From Pedobacter chinensis (GTDB taxonomy: Bacteria > Bacteroidota > Bacteroidia > Sphingobacteriales > Sphingobacteriaceae), in assembly GCF_003339865.1 (NCBI RefSeq), contig NZ_QPKV01000002.1, forward strand, positions 806,001 through 870,000: DNA of 64,000 nucleotides, read 5' to 3'. The position numbers and the translations under genes are program-made. Below the pieces are notes generated by a model. That model was not told where the DNA came from. It did no database searches and saw only the letters and a program-made list of their open reading frames with translations. This document shows, in pieces, positions 1 to 8,315 of this stretch. Within the stretch, counting starts at the first letter, position 1, and every line of letters starts with the position of its first letter.

Positions 1-1
1 C

Positions 2-874
2 AAAATCAAGGAGAAAACCGGTGGCCGGTTAAAATTCATGATCTCCGGTGGCGCTGCTTTACCCAAAAATGTTGGCGAGTTCTTTGGCGATTTAGGCATT
101 AAAATACTGGAGGGCTTTGGTTTAACGGAAACTTCTCCGGTAATGTCCGTTACAGAATACCACAGACAGGTTTATGGAACGGTTGGCCGTGTTATTCCTG
201 GCATTGAAGTGGGGATTCAGGATGTGGAAACCAAGGAAATGATTAACATTCAAACTCATGACACATTTAATGAAGATTTTGAATGTGAAGAAGGAGAAAT
301 AATTGTTCGGGGACATTGCGTGATGAAGGGCTACTTTAATAAGCCAGCAGAAACGGCTGAAGCCATTGATAAGGATATGTGGTTTCATACCGGAGATATC
401 GGCCGTTTTTACAAAGGTAATCTTCAAATTACTGATCGTCTGAAAAACATGATCGTTAATGCCTATGGTAAAAATGTTTACCCTACACCTGTAGAAAATA
501 TTTATTTAAAAAGCCCTAAAATTGATCAGTTATTTTTAATTGGCGATAAACGTGAATTCATTACGGCCATTATTATTCCAAACAGAGAAACTTTAGAAGA
601 AACATTCAAACTTAAACCATCGTTCTTTGAAGAAGCAGATCCGTTTATTCGCGACAAAGAAATTGTCGATTGGCTAGAACAAGACATCAGGAAAATTTCC
701 AATGAACTGGCTAAGTTCGAAAGAATCAAAAACTTCAAAATTAAGCGAAATCCTTTCAGTATTGATGAAGGAGAAATTACCCCTACACTAAAGGTTAAAC
801 GCCGGATTGTTGAAAAGAAATATATCAATGCAATTAATGAGATGTATGAGGAAGGTGTAGAGGCTGAATCTTAA
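2..874 (+). CDS. Long-chain acyl-CoA ligase (AMP-forming), C-terminal part
   Basis: The reading frame is open from the window edge, so the true start lies upstream and about 290 C-terminal residues are visible. It activates fatty acids with ATP and CoA through an acyl-adenylate. The visible part begins just before the RLKFMISGGAAL strand. It has the adenylate-binding GLTETSP motif, the ribose-binding HTGDIGRF segment and the C-terminal-domain loop YGKNVYPTPVENIY with the hinge region DRLKNMIV. The insertion between the GLTETSP block and HTGDIG is typical of the FadD15/bubblegum-type long-chain ligases common in Bacteroidetes, which are usually near 590 residues. It ends 98 bases before a convergent regulator gene. 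The family is secure; the chain-length preference is not readable. Confidence 0.9.
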   Translation, partial: KIKEKTGGRLKFMISGGAALPKNVGEFFGDLGIKILEGFGLTETSPVMSVTEYHRQVYGTVGRVIPGIEVGIQDVETKEMINIQTHDTFNEDFECEEGEIIVRGHCVMKGYFNKPAETAEAIDKDMWFHTGDIGRFYKGNLQITDRLKNMIVNAYGKNVYPTPVENIYLKSPKIDQLFLIGDKREFITAIIIPNRETLEETFKLKPSFFEEADPFIRDKEIVDWLEQDIRKISNELAKFERIKNFKIKRNPFSIDEGEITPTLKVKRRIVEKKYINAINEMYEEGVEAES

Positions 875-972
875 TAAATCATATATTTTAAGGTCTCTAA
901 CGATACCAGCGTTCATGACAGAGTTTTACAAATGCCAAATTGAAGTCTAATAAGATCAGTTTTTGAGGCATC

Positions 973-1863
973 CTAGGCATTAATTTCAAGCTTATATCCT
1001 TTGCCGCGTATAACAACAATTTTGATATTTGGATCAAATTCCAGTTTTTTTCTAAGTTTTGATATGAACATATCGAGACTGCGACCTACTATAACACCTT
1101 CATCTTCCCATATCTCTTTTTGTAGCCGATGTCGCTCTATAGCCTCGTTAGGAGATAACGCGAAAATGCGCAATACACGTGTTTCAGTTTTGGTCAGGTC
1201 TATTGTCTCTCCATTTATCATGAGCTTACGAGCCTCTGCGTCGAACGACAATGACCCCAAAGTGAACATACCTGTAGGCTGACTGGCAGGTAAGGTTTTC
1301 CGCAGCTTAACAGGTCTCATAAAAATAAATCCAACAAATGTTAAAAATGACAGAGCACCCAAGAAATATTCATTCTTTGCTGTAATTAAAGCCGTTGGTT
1401 TAAATTTAATATTAACCATGTAACATGCTATGGGCTGCCTTCTTCCTATGCAGGCAACAATATCATCTTTCTTATTTTTTGATATGGCATATCCATAAGC
1501 TACACTGGCATTGGCACAGTTCACTACGTTAACAACATAATCACTTGCAAGTGGATCTTTGGCTAACAACCGTTGAGTAGTATTTACCAGGAAGTCTGGT
1601 TGAAAAGTAAAAGCATTATCAAAACTGATCTGGTATTCATTTTCGGCAATTTTTTTTACCGGAAGTACCCGTGATACACTGTCGCCAGACTGTAGTAGTA
1701 TTTCATGTCCGATTTGGCGAAGTAAAACTTCCCTCCTGGCGATATCATAGTTGTCGCTGCCCGCCATACTGAAAGCTACGCAGATTAAAGAGATAAACAT
1801 CAGTAGCAGCAATCCGTATAAATATTTATGTTTCCCAAACAGGAGGTTTCTTCTAATAAACAT
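973..1863 (-). CDS. Membrane-anchored winged-helix transcriptional regulator
   Basis: A 296-residue protein. A membrane segment at about residues 15-34 is followed by an extracytoplasmic stretch of about 130 residues, a second membrane segment at about 167-182, and then a cytoplasmic OmpR/PhoB-type winged-helix domain at about 200-294 (LTKTETRVLRIFALSPNE, then RSLDMFISKLRKKL and VVIRGKGYKL). It has no receiver domain, so it probably senses through its external loop, as ToxR/CadC proteins do but with the opposite domain order. The ATG lies about 200 bases from the divergent remnant at 2062, so the lipoprotein cluster at 2322-3748 is a plausible target, although no operator was identified. The function is inferred from domain layout. 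The DNA-binding domain is clear; the ligand is unknown. Confidence 0.8.
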   Translation of the reverse strand: MFIRRNLLFGKHKYLYGLLLLMFISLICVAFSMAGSDNYDIARREVLLRQIGHEILLQSGDSVSRVLPVKKIAENEYQISFDNAFTFQPDFLVNTTQRLLAKDPLASDYVVNVVNCANASVAYGYAISKNKKDDIVACIGRRQPIACYMVNIKFKPTALITAKNEYFLGALSFLTFVGFIFMRPVKLRKTLPASQPTGMFTLGSLSFDAEARKLMINGETIDLTKTETRVLRIFALSPNEAIERHRLQKEIWEDEGVIVGRSLDMFISKLRKKLEFDPNIKIVVIRGKGYKLEINA

Positions 1864-2061
1864 AATGTCAATATATTATTTACAAAGTTTACATTATTAT
1901 TTACAATCCTGGTTCTTTCGGGCGGAAGATATCAAAGTAATTTCGCTGAATCAGATTGCCAGGATATAAAAAATGCTTAATGTTTGCAAAAAAGTGAAAC
2001 GGGGAGCTACATTAACCGCTGTTGGAATCGTGCAGCTATTATCAAAATTAAATAATAAATT

Positions 2062-2240
2062 ATGAAATACATACACGTATATACTTTGTTCTTAATGTAC
2101 CAAGGAATTCAGGTGTTTATTATTACAATGGGAAATCCTTTCAGCATTTTACAGCAAAGGATGGGCTTGCCAGTAATTCAGCTATTCATATTTATGAAGA
2201 TAAAACCGGTAATATTTGGAAAGACCATAACGGACTTTAA
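2062..2240 (+). pseudogene. Remnant of a propeller-domain lipoprotein
   Basis: The first 12 codons (MKYIHVYTLFLM) are almost the same as the signal peptide of the lipoprotein at 3062 (MKYIHTYALFLM). From base 2112 a different frame reads GVYYYNGKSFQHFTAKDG followed by LASNSAIHIYEDKTGNIW. This is a recognisable blade of the two-component-regulator propeller family (Reg_prop), and it stops at 2238-2240. The leader and the blade are out of frame with each other and everything between is gone, so this is a deletion and frameshift remnant of a larger propeller lipoprotein. The alternative, a real 65-residue protein read in the leader frame, has no family resemblance. Confidence 0.6.
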
Positions 2241-2321
2241 AAGTAAAGAGGGTCGTTAATAATGTATACCGCTTATCTAATACCATTTGTCAATTATTAC
2301 TAATCATATAATTTCTGTAGT

Positions 2322-2963
2322 ATGAACAACAAGCTATCAATCACTTACTTAATTTTAATTATTGCTCCTTTGTTTTTCGGTTGCCGTGGGCCTGTAAAAA
2401 ATAAAAATAATGCATCGGCAAGCCCCGTATCCTTACATATTGGGAATGGAAAATATTTTATAATAGATACAAAGGAGAGTGTTGTAGTATGGACAGGTTC
2501 AAGTGTTCATGGGCCGCATATAGGGTACATCTATATATCAAAAGGAGAATTAATGATTGAAAACAGTCAACTTATGGGCGGTACTGTTGAAGTTGACATG
2601 AGTACAATTGAAGGTGATGACCATAGGAGTGATAATAACCTTATTAAGCACTTAAAGGATTCTGATTTTTTTGATGTTAAGAGATTCCCCCTTTCTACAA
2701 TTTCCATTACCAGGGTTGCATCAATAAATGTTGAGGATAAGGAAATTACAGGGAACCTGACCATTAAAGGTATCACACATCCGGTTACGTTTCCGGCCAA
2801 AATGGAAGTGAAAGACGGAATTGTGAAGGCAAATGGCAAACTGGTGATTGATCGAACAGATTGGGGTATCCATTATAAATCAGGAAAGTTCTTTGATAAT
2901 TTAAAGGATCAGGCTATTTCGGATTCCATTGAATTCCACATAATGATCGTAGCAAAAAAATAA
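2322..2963 (+). CDS. YceI-family lipoprotein
   Basis: A 213-residue protein with an N-terminal hydrophobic segment and a lipobox ending at Cys21 (LFFGC), so it should be exported and lipid-anchored. The rest matches the YceI lipocalin-like fold: a VVWTGSSVHGPHIGYI opening strand, the VEVDMSTIEGDD segment, LKDSDFFDVKRFP, and the GNLTIKGITHPVTFPA block that is the family hallmark. YceI proteins bind isoprenoid or other amphiphilic molecules, and the cargo here is unknown. The ATG follows a 60-base gap after the upstream remnant with no strong ribosome-binding site, which is normal for Bacteroidetes. The next lipoprotein gene starts 98 bases downstream on the same strand. Confidence 0.88.
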   Translation: MNNKLSITYLILIIAPLFFGCRGPVKNKNNASASPVSLHIGNGKYFIIDTKESVVVWTGSSVHGPHIGYIYISKGELMIENSQLMGGTVEVDMSTIEGDDHRSDNNLIKHLKDSDFFDVKRFPLSTISITRVASINVEDKEITGNLTIKGITHPVTFPAKMEVKDGIVKANGKLVIDRTDWGIHYKSGKFFDNLKDQAISDSIEFHIMIVAKK

Positions 2964-3061
2964 ATAGCTGAATCCATTGAAGACTTCAACCAGATCAGAT
3001 CATGTTATTCGGGTACAATAGCTTTTAGGTTTTTGAAATTCTTAAGTAATTAAAAGAAATA

Positions 3062-3748
3062 ATGAAATACATACACACATACGCTTTGTTCCTGATGATT
3101 ATTTTTTGTAGTTCCTGTGGAGGACAAAACAAAACGCCCCCCAAAAAAGAAAATATCAAGTCTGTAACTAAAGATGTATCCACTTCCAGATGGTTAGACA
3201 ACAAATATGAGTATATTGATTCTAACTGTGCGAGCCTAATAATACAAAACAGTTTTCCAAGAGGTGGAACAAAATACACTGACCTTAATGGTAGGGTATA
3301 TAATTATGTTATATTTTTCACTCGACTAATCAATGAAACAGATAATCCCTTGGAATTGAAGATTAATTTTCCTGTAAATTCATATGAGGTTCCGTCTTTA
3401 CCTGATAAATACTTTAAAATATTGATTCCTCCCGACACCATGACACTTGATAAAGAACCCTTGTTCAATTATGGCCTGACTCATTTAGAATCTTTTTTAA
3501 ATAAGGGTATTCATAAATCATCTTCATTGAAAAGAACTATTAATTCAAAAGAATCTAGTGGCTTTTATGTCGTAATGCTCTGCTTGGTTGAAGGAGCGCA
3601 TGGTACTATGCGGACAGGACTTAGCCTAAAAGGGCAAAATCTTTTTTATAGAATAAAAATTGATGGATCAAAAAGTAATACTAAATCAAGTGATAAAGAA
3701 ATTCATTGTGGAAGTATTAATTTAAAAAATTTGATGTTACTGAAATAA
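3062..3748 (+). CDS. Lipoprotein of unknown function
   Basis: A 228-residue protein with a clear lipoprotein signal (hydrophobic LFLMIIF, lipobox SSC at Cys19) followed by a Lys/Pro-rich linker. The mature part (about residues 45-200) is rich in beta-strand-like segments such as NYVIFFTRLINETDNPLELKINF, suggesting a beta-sandwich, but I do not recognise a family. The leader through about residue 12 is almost identical to that of the remnant at 2062, while the mature parts are unrelated. The leader therefore appears to have been shared or exchanged between neighbouring lipoprotein genes. It is probably an outer-membrane or periplasmic lipoprotein. Confidence 0.7.
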   Translation: MKYIHTYALFLMIIFCSSCGGQNKTPPKKENIKSVTKDVSTSRWLDNKYEYIDSNCASLIIQNSFPRGGTKYTDLNGRVYNYVIFFTRLINETDNPLELKINFPVNSYEVPSLPDKYFKILIPPDTMTLDKEPLFNYGLTHLESFLNKGIHKSSSLKRTINSKESSGFYVVMLCLVEGAHGTMRTGLSLKGQNLFYRIKIDGSKSNTKSSDKEIHCGSINLKNLMLLK

Positions 3749-3944
3749 CATAATGCCAGCGCACAATCGATCGATCATCAATGAGTATGGACATCTAAAA
3801 AGTGGGTAAAAAACCATAAGAGTTACATTCTTTTCGAAAAAGTTTGACGCACGTAATATTTTATATGATATTTTTTGTGCATCTGAGGAATTGACAAGAA
3901 CGTCATAGTCAATATCCTTCACTTCTAAGTTCAACGTTCTACTC

Positions 3945-3965
3945 CATGGTCTGTGGCTCACAGGC
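3945..3965. repeat. Conserved hairpin, copy 1
   Basis: The 21 bases have a GTCTGT / ACAGGC stem around a GGCTC loop. A second copy lies at 6511-6531 in the same orientation with three differences. One G-C pair of that copy is a T-A pair here (two changes, pairing kept) and the third change is in the loop. Both copies are followed further on by a CTGGTT(T)CGT stretch. The rest of 3749-4198 holds no gene I can support. The 78-codon minus-strand frame over it (3737-3973) is unrecognised and probably chance. Confidence 0.5.
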
Positions 3966-4198
3966 CATTTCACTGGTTTCGTTCTGTAAAAAACAGTATT
4001 TGTAGCACTGCACTAATAGAAGTCGTATTCTAAAGGTCTCATCTATATTATGTATTGCTCGTTTGCTTCGCCTATCCAATGTTTTTGTTCAATCTATTTC
4101 TTCCATTGTCGTTTTGCTTTGTCAAGCACTATAGCTGTTGCTGAAAAACAATTGGTATAAGCAACATTATTACTAGTTTTGCAGCTCCAAATACCCCA

Positions 4199-5446
4199 AT
4201 GTTCAAACTCATACTCAACACCTACAAAATCTCATTTAGCGGCCTAAGCAGAGAAACATGGCTTTTAAGCATTGTAATGATGTTTAACAGATGTGGAAGC
4301 ATGGCGGTTCCATTTATGGGCTTGTATGTTACGCAAAGTTTACATCGTTCAGAAATTGATGCTGGTTTAATCATCACATTATTTGGCGTGGGCTCAATTC
4401 TTGGATCAGCAATAGGTGGAAAATTGACAGACATGATTGGTTTTCGTCCTGTACAAATCCTATCATCAATTATTGGTGGCATACTCTTTATTTTATTTTC
4501 TACAATTACTCATTTTTCCACCTTATGTGTATTGGCTGTTGTAATCAGCTTTTTTTCTGAAGCATTCCGGCCGGCGAATTTCACTGCAGTTGCGCATTAT
4601 GCCACTGAGGGTACCATAACAAGATCGTACTCCTTAAACAGATTAGCCGTAAATATTGGCTGGTCGGTTGGAATTAGTTTGGCGGGCATAATCGCATCGA
4701 TCAATTACAAGCTTTTATTTATAGTAGAGGGAGGCGTAAGTATTATTGTTGGTTTACTAATCCTATCGTTTCTTCCCCAGGTTAAGGGCTTCATTAAAAA
4801 AGCCAGGGAAAATGCCACCAATATGGTTATTATGAAACCCTGGAGAGATGTTTTTTATGTGAAATTCATTCTGCTCACTACCGTTTTTATCACCTGTGCT
4901 TTTTTAATGTTTAGGGTTGTTCCGGTATTTTTTAAAGAGCAATGGCACATTGATGAATTTGCCATTGGTATAATAATCGGAATTAATGGAGCAGTAATTG
5001 CATTATTTGAGATGATTATGATCAATAAGATCGAAGCCAAAAGACCACCCATGTTTTTCATCATTGTTGGGGCGGTTTTCTTTGCCGTTTCATATATCAT
5101 GCTGAGTGCACCGGTTAATTTTCATCTGGTTACCGCAATAGCAGTGATCATTATTTTTACGGGTGGCGAAATGTTTTCATTGCCGTTTATCAACACAATC
5201 GTGATCAGCAGAAGCAATGAACATAACAGAGGTCTATATGCAGCGGGATACACGCTGAGCTGGTCGTGCGCTCAGGTAATTGGACCTTTATTAGGCTTTT
5301 ATATTGCTAAAAACCTAAGCTACAACTGGCTTTGGCTAGGACTTGCCTGCATGCTTTTATTGTGCGCCTGGGGATTTAGCATACTGAATAAGAAGCAACC
5401 GAAGTCTGCACCGGAACCAATCAAAAATCAGCTGGAAATTGAATAA
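4199..5446 (+). CDS. Major facilitator superfamily transporter
   Basis: A 415-residue polytopic membrane protein with about twelve hydrophobic segments in two halves. The signature GGKLTDMIGFRPV after the second segment (loop 2-3 of MFS carriers) identifies the superfamily, and the sequence resembles the MdtH/DHA1 drug-efflux type. It should exchange a small molecule against protons at the inner membrane; the substrate is not readable. The gene is convergent with the GH43 gene, and the last MFS codons contain the arm of that gene's terminator hairpin. The start at ATG 4199 gives a short cytoplasmic N-terminus (MFKLILNTYKISFSGLSRET) that fits the family. Confidence 0.88.
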   Translation: MFKLILNTYKISFSGLSRETWLLSIVMMFNRCGSMAVPFMGLYVTQSLHRSEIDAGLIITLFGVGSILGSAIGGKLTDMIGFRPVQILSSIIGGILFILFSTITHFSTLCVLAVVISFFSEAFRPANFTAVAHYATEGTITRSYSLNRLAVNIGWSVGISLAGIIASINYKLLFIVEGGVSIIVGLLILSFLPQVKGFIKKARENATNMVIMKPWRDVFYVKFILLTTVFITCAFLMFRVVPVFFKEQWHIDEFAIGIIIGINGAVIALFEMIMINKIEAKRPPMFFIIVGAVFFAVSYIMLSAPVNFHLVTAIAVIIIFTGGEMFSLPFINTIVISRSNEHNRGLYAAGYTLSWSCAQVIGPLLGFYIAKNLSYNWLWLGLACMLLLCAWGFSILNKKQPKSAPEPIKNQLEIE

Positions 5447-5456
5447 GTTCCAGCTG
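5429..5456 (-). terminator. Terminator of the GH43 gene
   Basis: Perfect 9-bp arms CAGCTGGAA / TTCCAGCTG with a 10-base loop. On the minus strand the second arm is followed by ATTTTTG. The hairpin overlaps the final codons and stop of the convergent MFS gene, so it may serve both transcripts. Confidence 0.65.
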
Positions 5457-5463
5457 AAAAACA

Positions 5464-6444
5464 TCATTTTACCTTTTGGGGCTTAACGCCTTCATGAGTG
5501 ATTTTTACAGGCAGGATATTTCCTTCAGCATCAAATTTCATTTCATCAATGCAGGTAACCCTATGGTTGCCATCTGTTTCTGTTAACGGGCGACGGTGAT
5601 AAACAATATAGTAAGCACCTTTTTTTTCATTGATAATTACCGAATGATGCCCTGCTCCTGTTGCAATTTCAGGATCTTGCTTTAATATTTTACCAATCCT
5701 CTTAAAAGGGCCAAATGGCGAATCGCCAACAGCATAAGCCACTGAATAATCAGGCCCAGTCCAGCCGCCTTCACTCCACATAAAATAATATTTGCCATTT
5801 CTGATGAACATGTATGGACCCTCCACGTAGTTGTCTGGAGTGATTTCCTTAAAAATAGTTCCATCATCAAAAGGCAAAAAACCAGTAAAATCCTGATTAA
5901 GCCTGGCAATATTGCAATGTTTCCATCCGCCGTAAATGAGATAATACTGGCCATCTTTATCTTTAAAAACAAATTGATCAATGGGTTGTGCACCGTTATG
6001 AAATTGATCAACCAAAGGTTTACCTAAATGATCTTTATATGGGCCTTCAGGCTTATCGGCAACAGCCACACCAATTCCACCAATTTCATTGTCACTTTGA
6101 ATATCATTCGCTCCAAAAAACAAATAATATTTTTTATCTTTTTGAACAATAGCAGGTGCCCACATCGCTTTGTTAGCCCATTTTACTGCAGCAGTGTCTA
6201 AAATGCGACTGTGTTTTTTCCATTTTATCAAATCGTCAGATGAAAAAGCATCCAGGAAAACCTGTTCCTTATATTTTGCAGAATAAGTTGGATAAACCCA
6301 GTATTTGTTATTGAAAATTGCAGCTTCAGGATCTGCATACCAACCTTGAAATATAGGATTTCCGGACTGGTTAATCGTTTTACCATTTTGAGCAAAGGAA
6401 GTCAACCCTGCAAAAAACAAAAGTGATGAGAATATGTATTTCAT
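5464..6444 (-). CDS. Glycoside hydrolase family 43 enzyme, secreted
   Basis: A 326-residue protein counted from the ATG at 6444; two codons further upstream is a GTG, which is less likely. A signal peptide ends near SFA-Q. The five-bladed GH43 propeller shows its three acidic residues: Asp38 in WYADPE, Asp156 in QPIDQF and Glu208 in YVEGPY. GH43 enzymes release arabinose or xylose from plant polysaccharide side chains by inversion; the exact substrate is unknown. The tail after the propeller is too short for an accessory lectin domain. No SusC/SusD pair is near, so this is an isolated gene, paired only with the convergent MFS transporter. Confidence 0.9.
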   Translation of the reverse strand: MKYIFSSLLFFAGLTSFAQNGKTINQSGNPIFQGWYADPEAAIFNNKYWVYPTYSAKYKEQVFLDAFSSDDLIKWKKHSRILDTAAVKWANKAMWAPAIVQKDKKYYLFFGANDIQSDNEIGGIGVAVADKPEGPYKDHLGKPLVDQFHNGAQPIDQFVFKDKDGQYYLIYGGWKHCNIARLNQDFTGFLPFDDGTIFKEITPDNYVEGPYMFIRNGKYYFMWSEGGWTGPDYSVAYAVGDSPFGPFKRIGKILKQDPEIATGAGHHSVIINEKKGAYYIVYHRRPLTETDGNHRVTCIDEMKFDAEGNILPVKITHEGVKPQKVK

Positions 6445-6510
6445 GCCCACAATTTATGAAAAATTATGAGCTTTAAAAAACTGATCAAGTGTACCATCAA
6501 TTCCTGCTCT

Positions 6511-6531
6511 CATGGTCGGTGGCTTACCGGC
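6511..6531. repeat. Conserved hairpin, copy 2
   Basis: Second copy of the hairpin seen at 3945-3965, with stem GTCGGT / ACCGGC and loop GGCTT. A second hairpin follows (GAGGGA / TCCCTC at about 6550-6573) and contains GGTTCGTG, like a tRNA T-loop. The region does not fold as a tRNA because the T-stem cannot pair. It lies between the dipeptidase terminator and the start of the GH43 gene. Confidence 0.5.
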
Positions 6532-6598
6532 TACAAAAGTCATTACATCGAGGGATCCTGGTTCGTGTCCCTCATGAAACGAAAGTGGTGTATTTATT

Positions 6599-6632
6599 CA
6601 AAAAAAATCCCTGCCCATCATTTGGCAGGGAT
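6599..6632 (-). terminator. Terminator of the M20 dipeptidase gene
   Basis: Perfect arms ATCCCTGCC (6607-6615) and GGCAGGGAT (6624-6632) with an 8-base loop. On the minus strand they are followed by seven T. It lies 45 bases past the stop codon of the dipeptidase gene. Confidence 0.88.
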
Positions 6633-6676
6633 TGATTGGTCTTCAACTGCATTCAGTTTGGCAAATAAGATGAAGG

Positions 6677-8047
6677 CTATTTACTTAACTCAGCAAAATA
6701 TTTGTGAAATAAAGGCAAAGTTTCAATTCCTTTATAATAATTGTAAATATCGTATTTTTCATTAGGCGAATGCAGGGCATCACTATCCAAACCAAAACCG
6801 AAAAGAACCGATTTAATGCCTAAAGCATCTTCAAATAAGGCCACAATCGGAATACTTCCTCCGCCACGCGTTGGAATTGCTTTTTTACCAAAACTATCTT
6901 CAATGGCTTTCTCAGCAGCCTGGTAAGCAATACTATCCGTTGGCGTAACCACAGGCTCCCCGCCATGATGTGGCGTTACCTTAACCTTAACATTTTTAGG
7001 TGCAATACTTTCAAAATGTTTGGTAAAAATTTCTGCGATTTCTTCAGAACTTTGATTTGGAACCAAACGCATTGAAATTTTTGCATTTGCTTTACTTGGC
7101 AGTACTGTTTTAGCACCTTCTCCAATATAGCCACTCCAAATCCCGTTAACCTCTAATGTTGGTCGGGTACCTGTACGCTCTAAAGTAGAATATCCTTTCT
7201 CACCCCAAACTTCTTCAATATCAAGATCTTGTTTGTATTCATTTTCATCATAAGGGGCTGAATTCAACGCTTTCTTCTCTTCATCTGTGAGCTCAACAAC
7301 TTTATCGTAAAAAGCTGGAATGGTAATATGATTGTTTTCATCGTGCAATGATGCGATCATTTTACATAGAATTGTAGCCGGGTTAGCCACTGCGCCACCA
7401 TAAACCCCAGAGTGTAAATCACGATTCGGGCCAACAACCTCCACTTCCATATAAGCCAAACCGCGCAAACCGGTTTCAATGGAAGGGTGCTCCATACTGA
7501 TCATTGAGGTATCGGAAATTAAAACCACATCAGCTTTTAAACGTTCTGCATTTTCTTTTACGAAAATTCCAAGATTAGCAGAACCAACCTCCTCTTCACC
7601 TTCAATCATAAATTTCACATTGCAGGCTAAAGTATTGGTTTGCATCATTAATTCAAATGCTTTTACATGCATGTAGAATTGTCCTTTGTCATCACAGGCA
7701 CCACGGGCATAAATTCTACCGTCACGCACAGTAGGTTCAAAAGGTGGCGTATGCCAGAGTTCCAATGGATCTGCAGGTTGCACATCATAGTGACCATAAA
7801 TTAAAACCGTAGGTAACGAAGAATCTATGATTTTTTCACCGTAAACAATAGGATAACCTGCCGTAGGACATATCTCCACACGATCTGCACCAGCATCTTT
7901 CAACTTTTGTGCAACATAATCTGCAGTTTTTAAAACATCTTCCTTGTATTTCGGGTCGGCACTAACCGATGGGAAACGCAACAGTTCAAACAGCTCATCT
8001 AAAAAGCGTTGTTTGTGGGTTTCTACATAATTTTTAATCTCTTGCAT
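6677..8047 (-). CDS. M20 family dipeptidase
   Basis: A 456-residue zinc peptidase of the ArgE/DapE/CPG2/carnosinase group that probably hydrolyses dipeptides in the cytoplasm (no signal peptide). Metal ligands and catalytic residues are visible: His86 and Asp88 in GHYDVQPAD, Asp119 in ARGACDDKG, the glutamates 151-153 in EGEEEVGS, Asp179 in LISDTSM and His426 in LHSPNEKY. The dimerisation lid domain lies between about residues 200 and 350 (VVGPNRDLHSGVYGG). The length fits the roughly 455-residue Bacteroidetes dipeptidases. The start at ATG 8047 is the only good one. A monocistronic gene followed by a strong terminator. Confidence 0.93.
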   Translation of the reverse strand: MQEIKNYVETHKQRFLDELFELLRFPSVSADPKYKEDVLKTADYVAQKLKDAGADRVEICPTAGYPIVYGEKIIDSSLPTVLIYGHYDVQPADPLELWHTPPFEPTVRDGRIYARGACDDKGQFYMHVKAFELMMQTNTLACNVKFMIEGEEEVGSANLGIFVKENAERLKADVVLISDTSMISMEHPSIETGLRGLAYMEVEVVGPNRDLHSGVYGGAVANPATILCKMIASLHDENNHITIPAFYDKVVELTDEEKKALNSAPYDENEYKQDLDIEEVWGEKGYSTLERTGTRPTLEVNGIWSGYIGEGAKTVLPSKANAKISMRLVPNQSSEEIAEIFTKHFESIAPKNVKVKVTPHHGGEPVVTPTDSIAYQAAEKAIEDSFGKKAIPTRGGGSIPIVALFEDALGIKSVLFGFGLDSDALHSPNEKYDIYNYYKGIETLPLFHKYFAELSK

Positions 8048-8315
8048 AACAAAATGAATTTGGGCAAATATAGGGTTTTAGCACAAAAGGCATAAGATAA
8101 TAAGTGAATTGAGATTAAAGCTGCAATGAATGCAGGATTAATGGTATAGTATTGAACCTGATCCCTTAACCTTAAAAAACGATTTTAAACCATCTTTTAT
8201 TGAAAAATTATTTCTTTAAATAAAATTCAACCTTATGAAATATTTTTTAAACCATTTTTTTGTAAATTGCACCATTTAAAGATATCCTAAATACTAATCT
8301 GAATGATCATTTATA

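Noticed and set aside
3737-3973. 78-codon open frame on the minus strand between the lipoprotein and MFS genes
   Set aside because: It crosses the conserved hairpin at 3945 and overlaps the end of the lipoprotein gene; no family resemblance, and its frame does not extend over the second hairpin copy.
6505-6575. tRNA-like segment (GGTTCGTGTCC, like a T-loop)
   Set aside because: The stem beside the T-loop cannot form and no anticodon arm exists; it is better described by the two hairpins.
6466-6765. Plus-strand open frame starting near the GH43 gene
   Set aside because: It runs through the hairpin pair and the dipeptidase terminator and ends inside the dipeptidase gene in antisense; no protein-like pattern.
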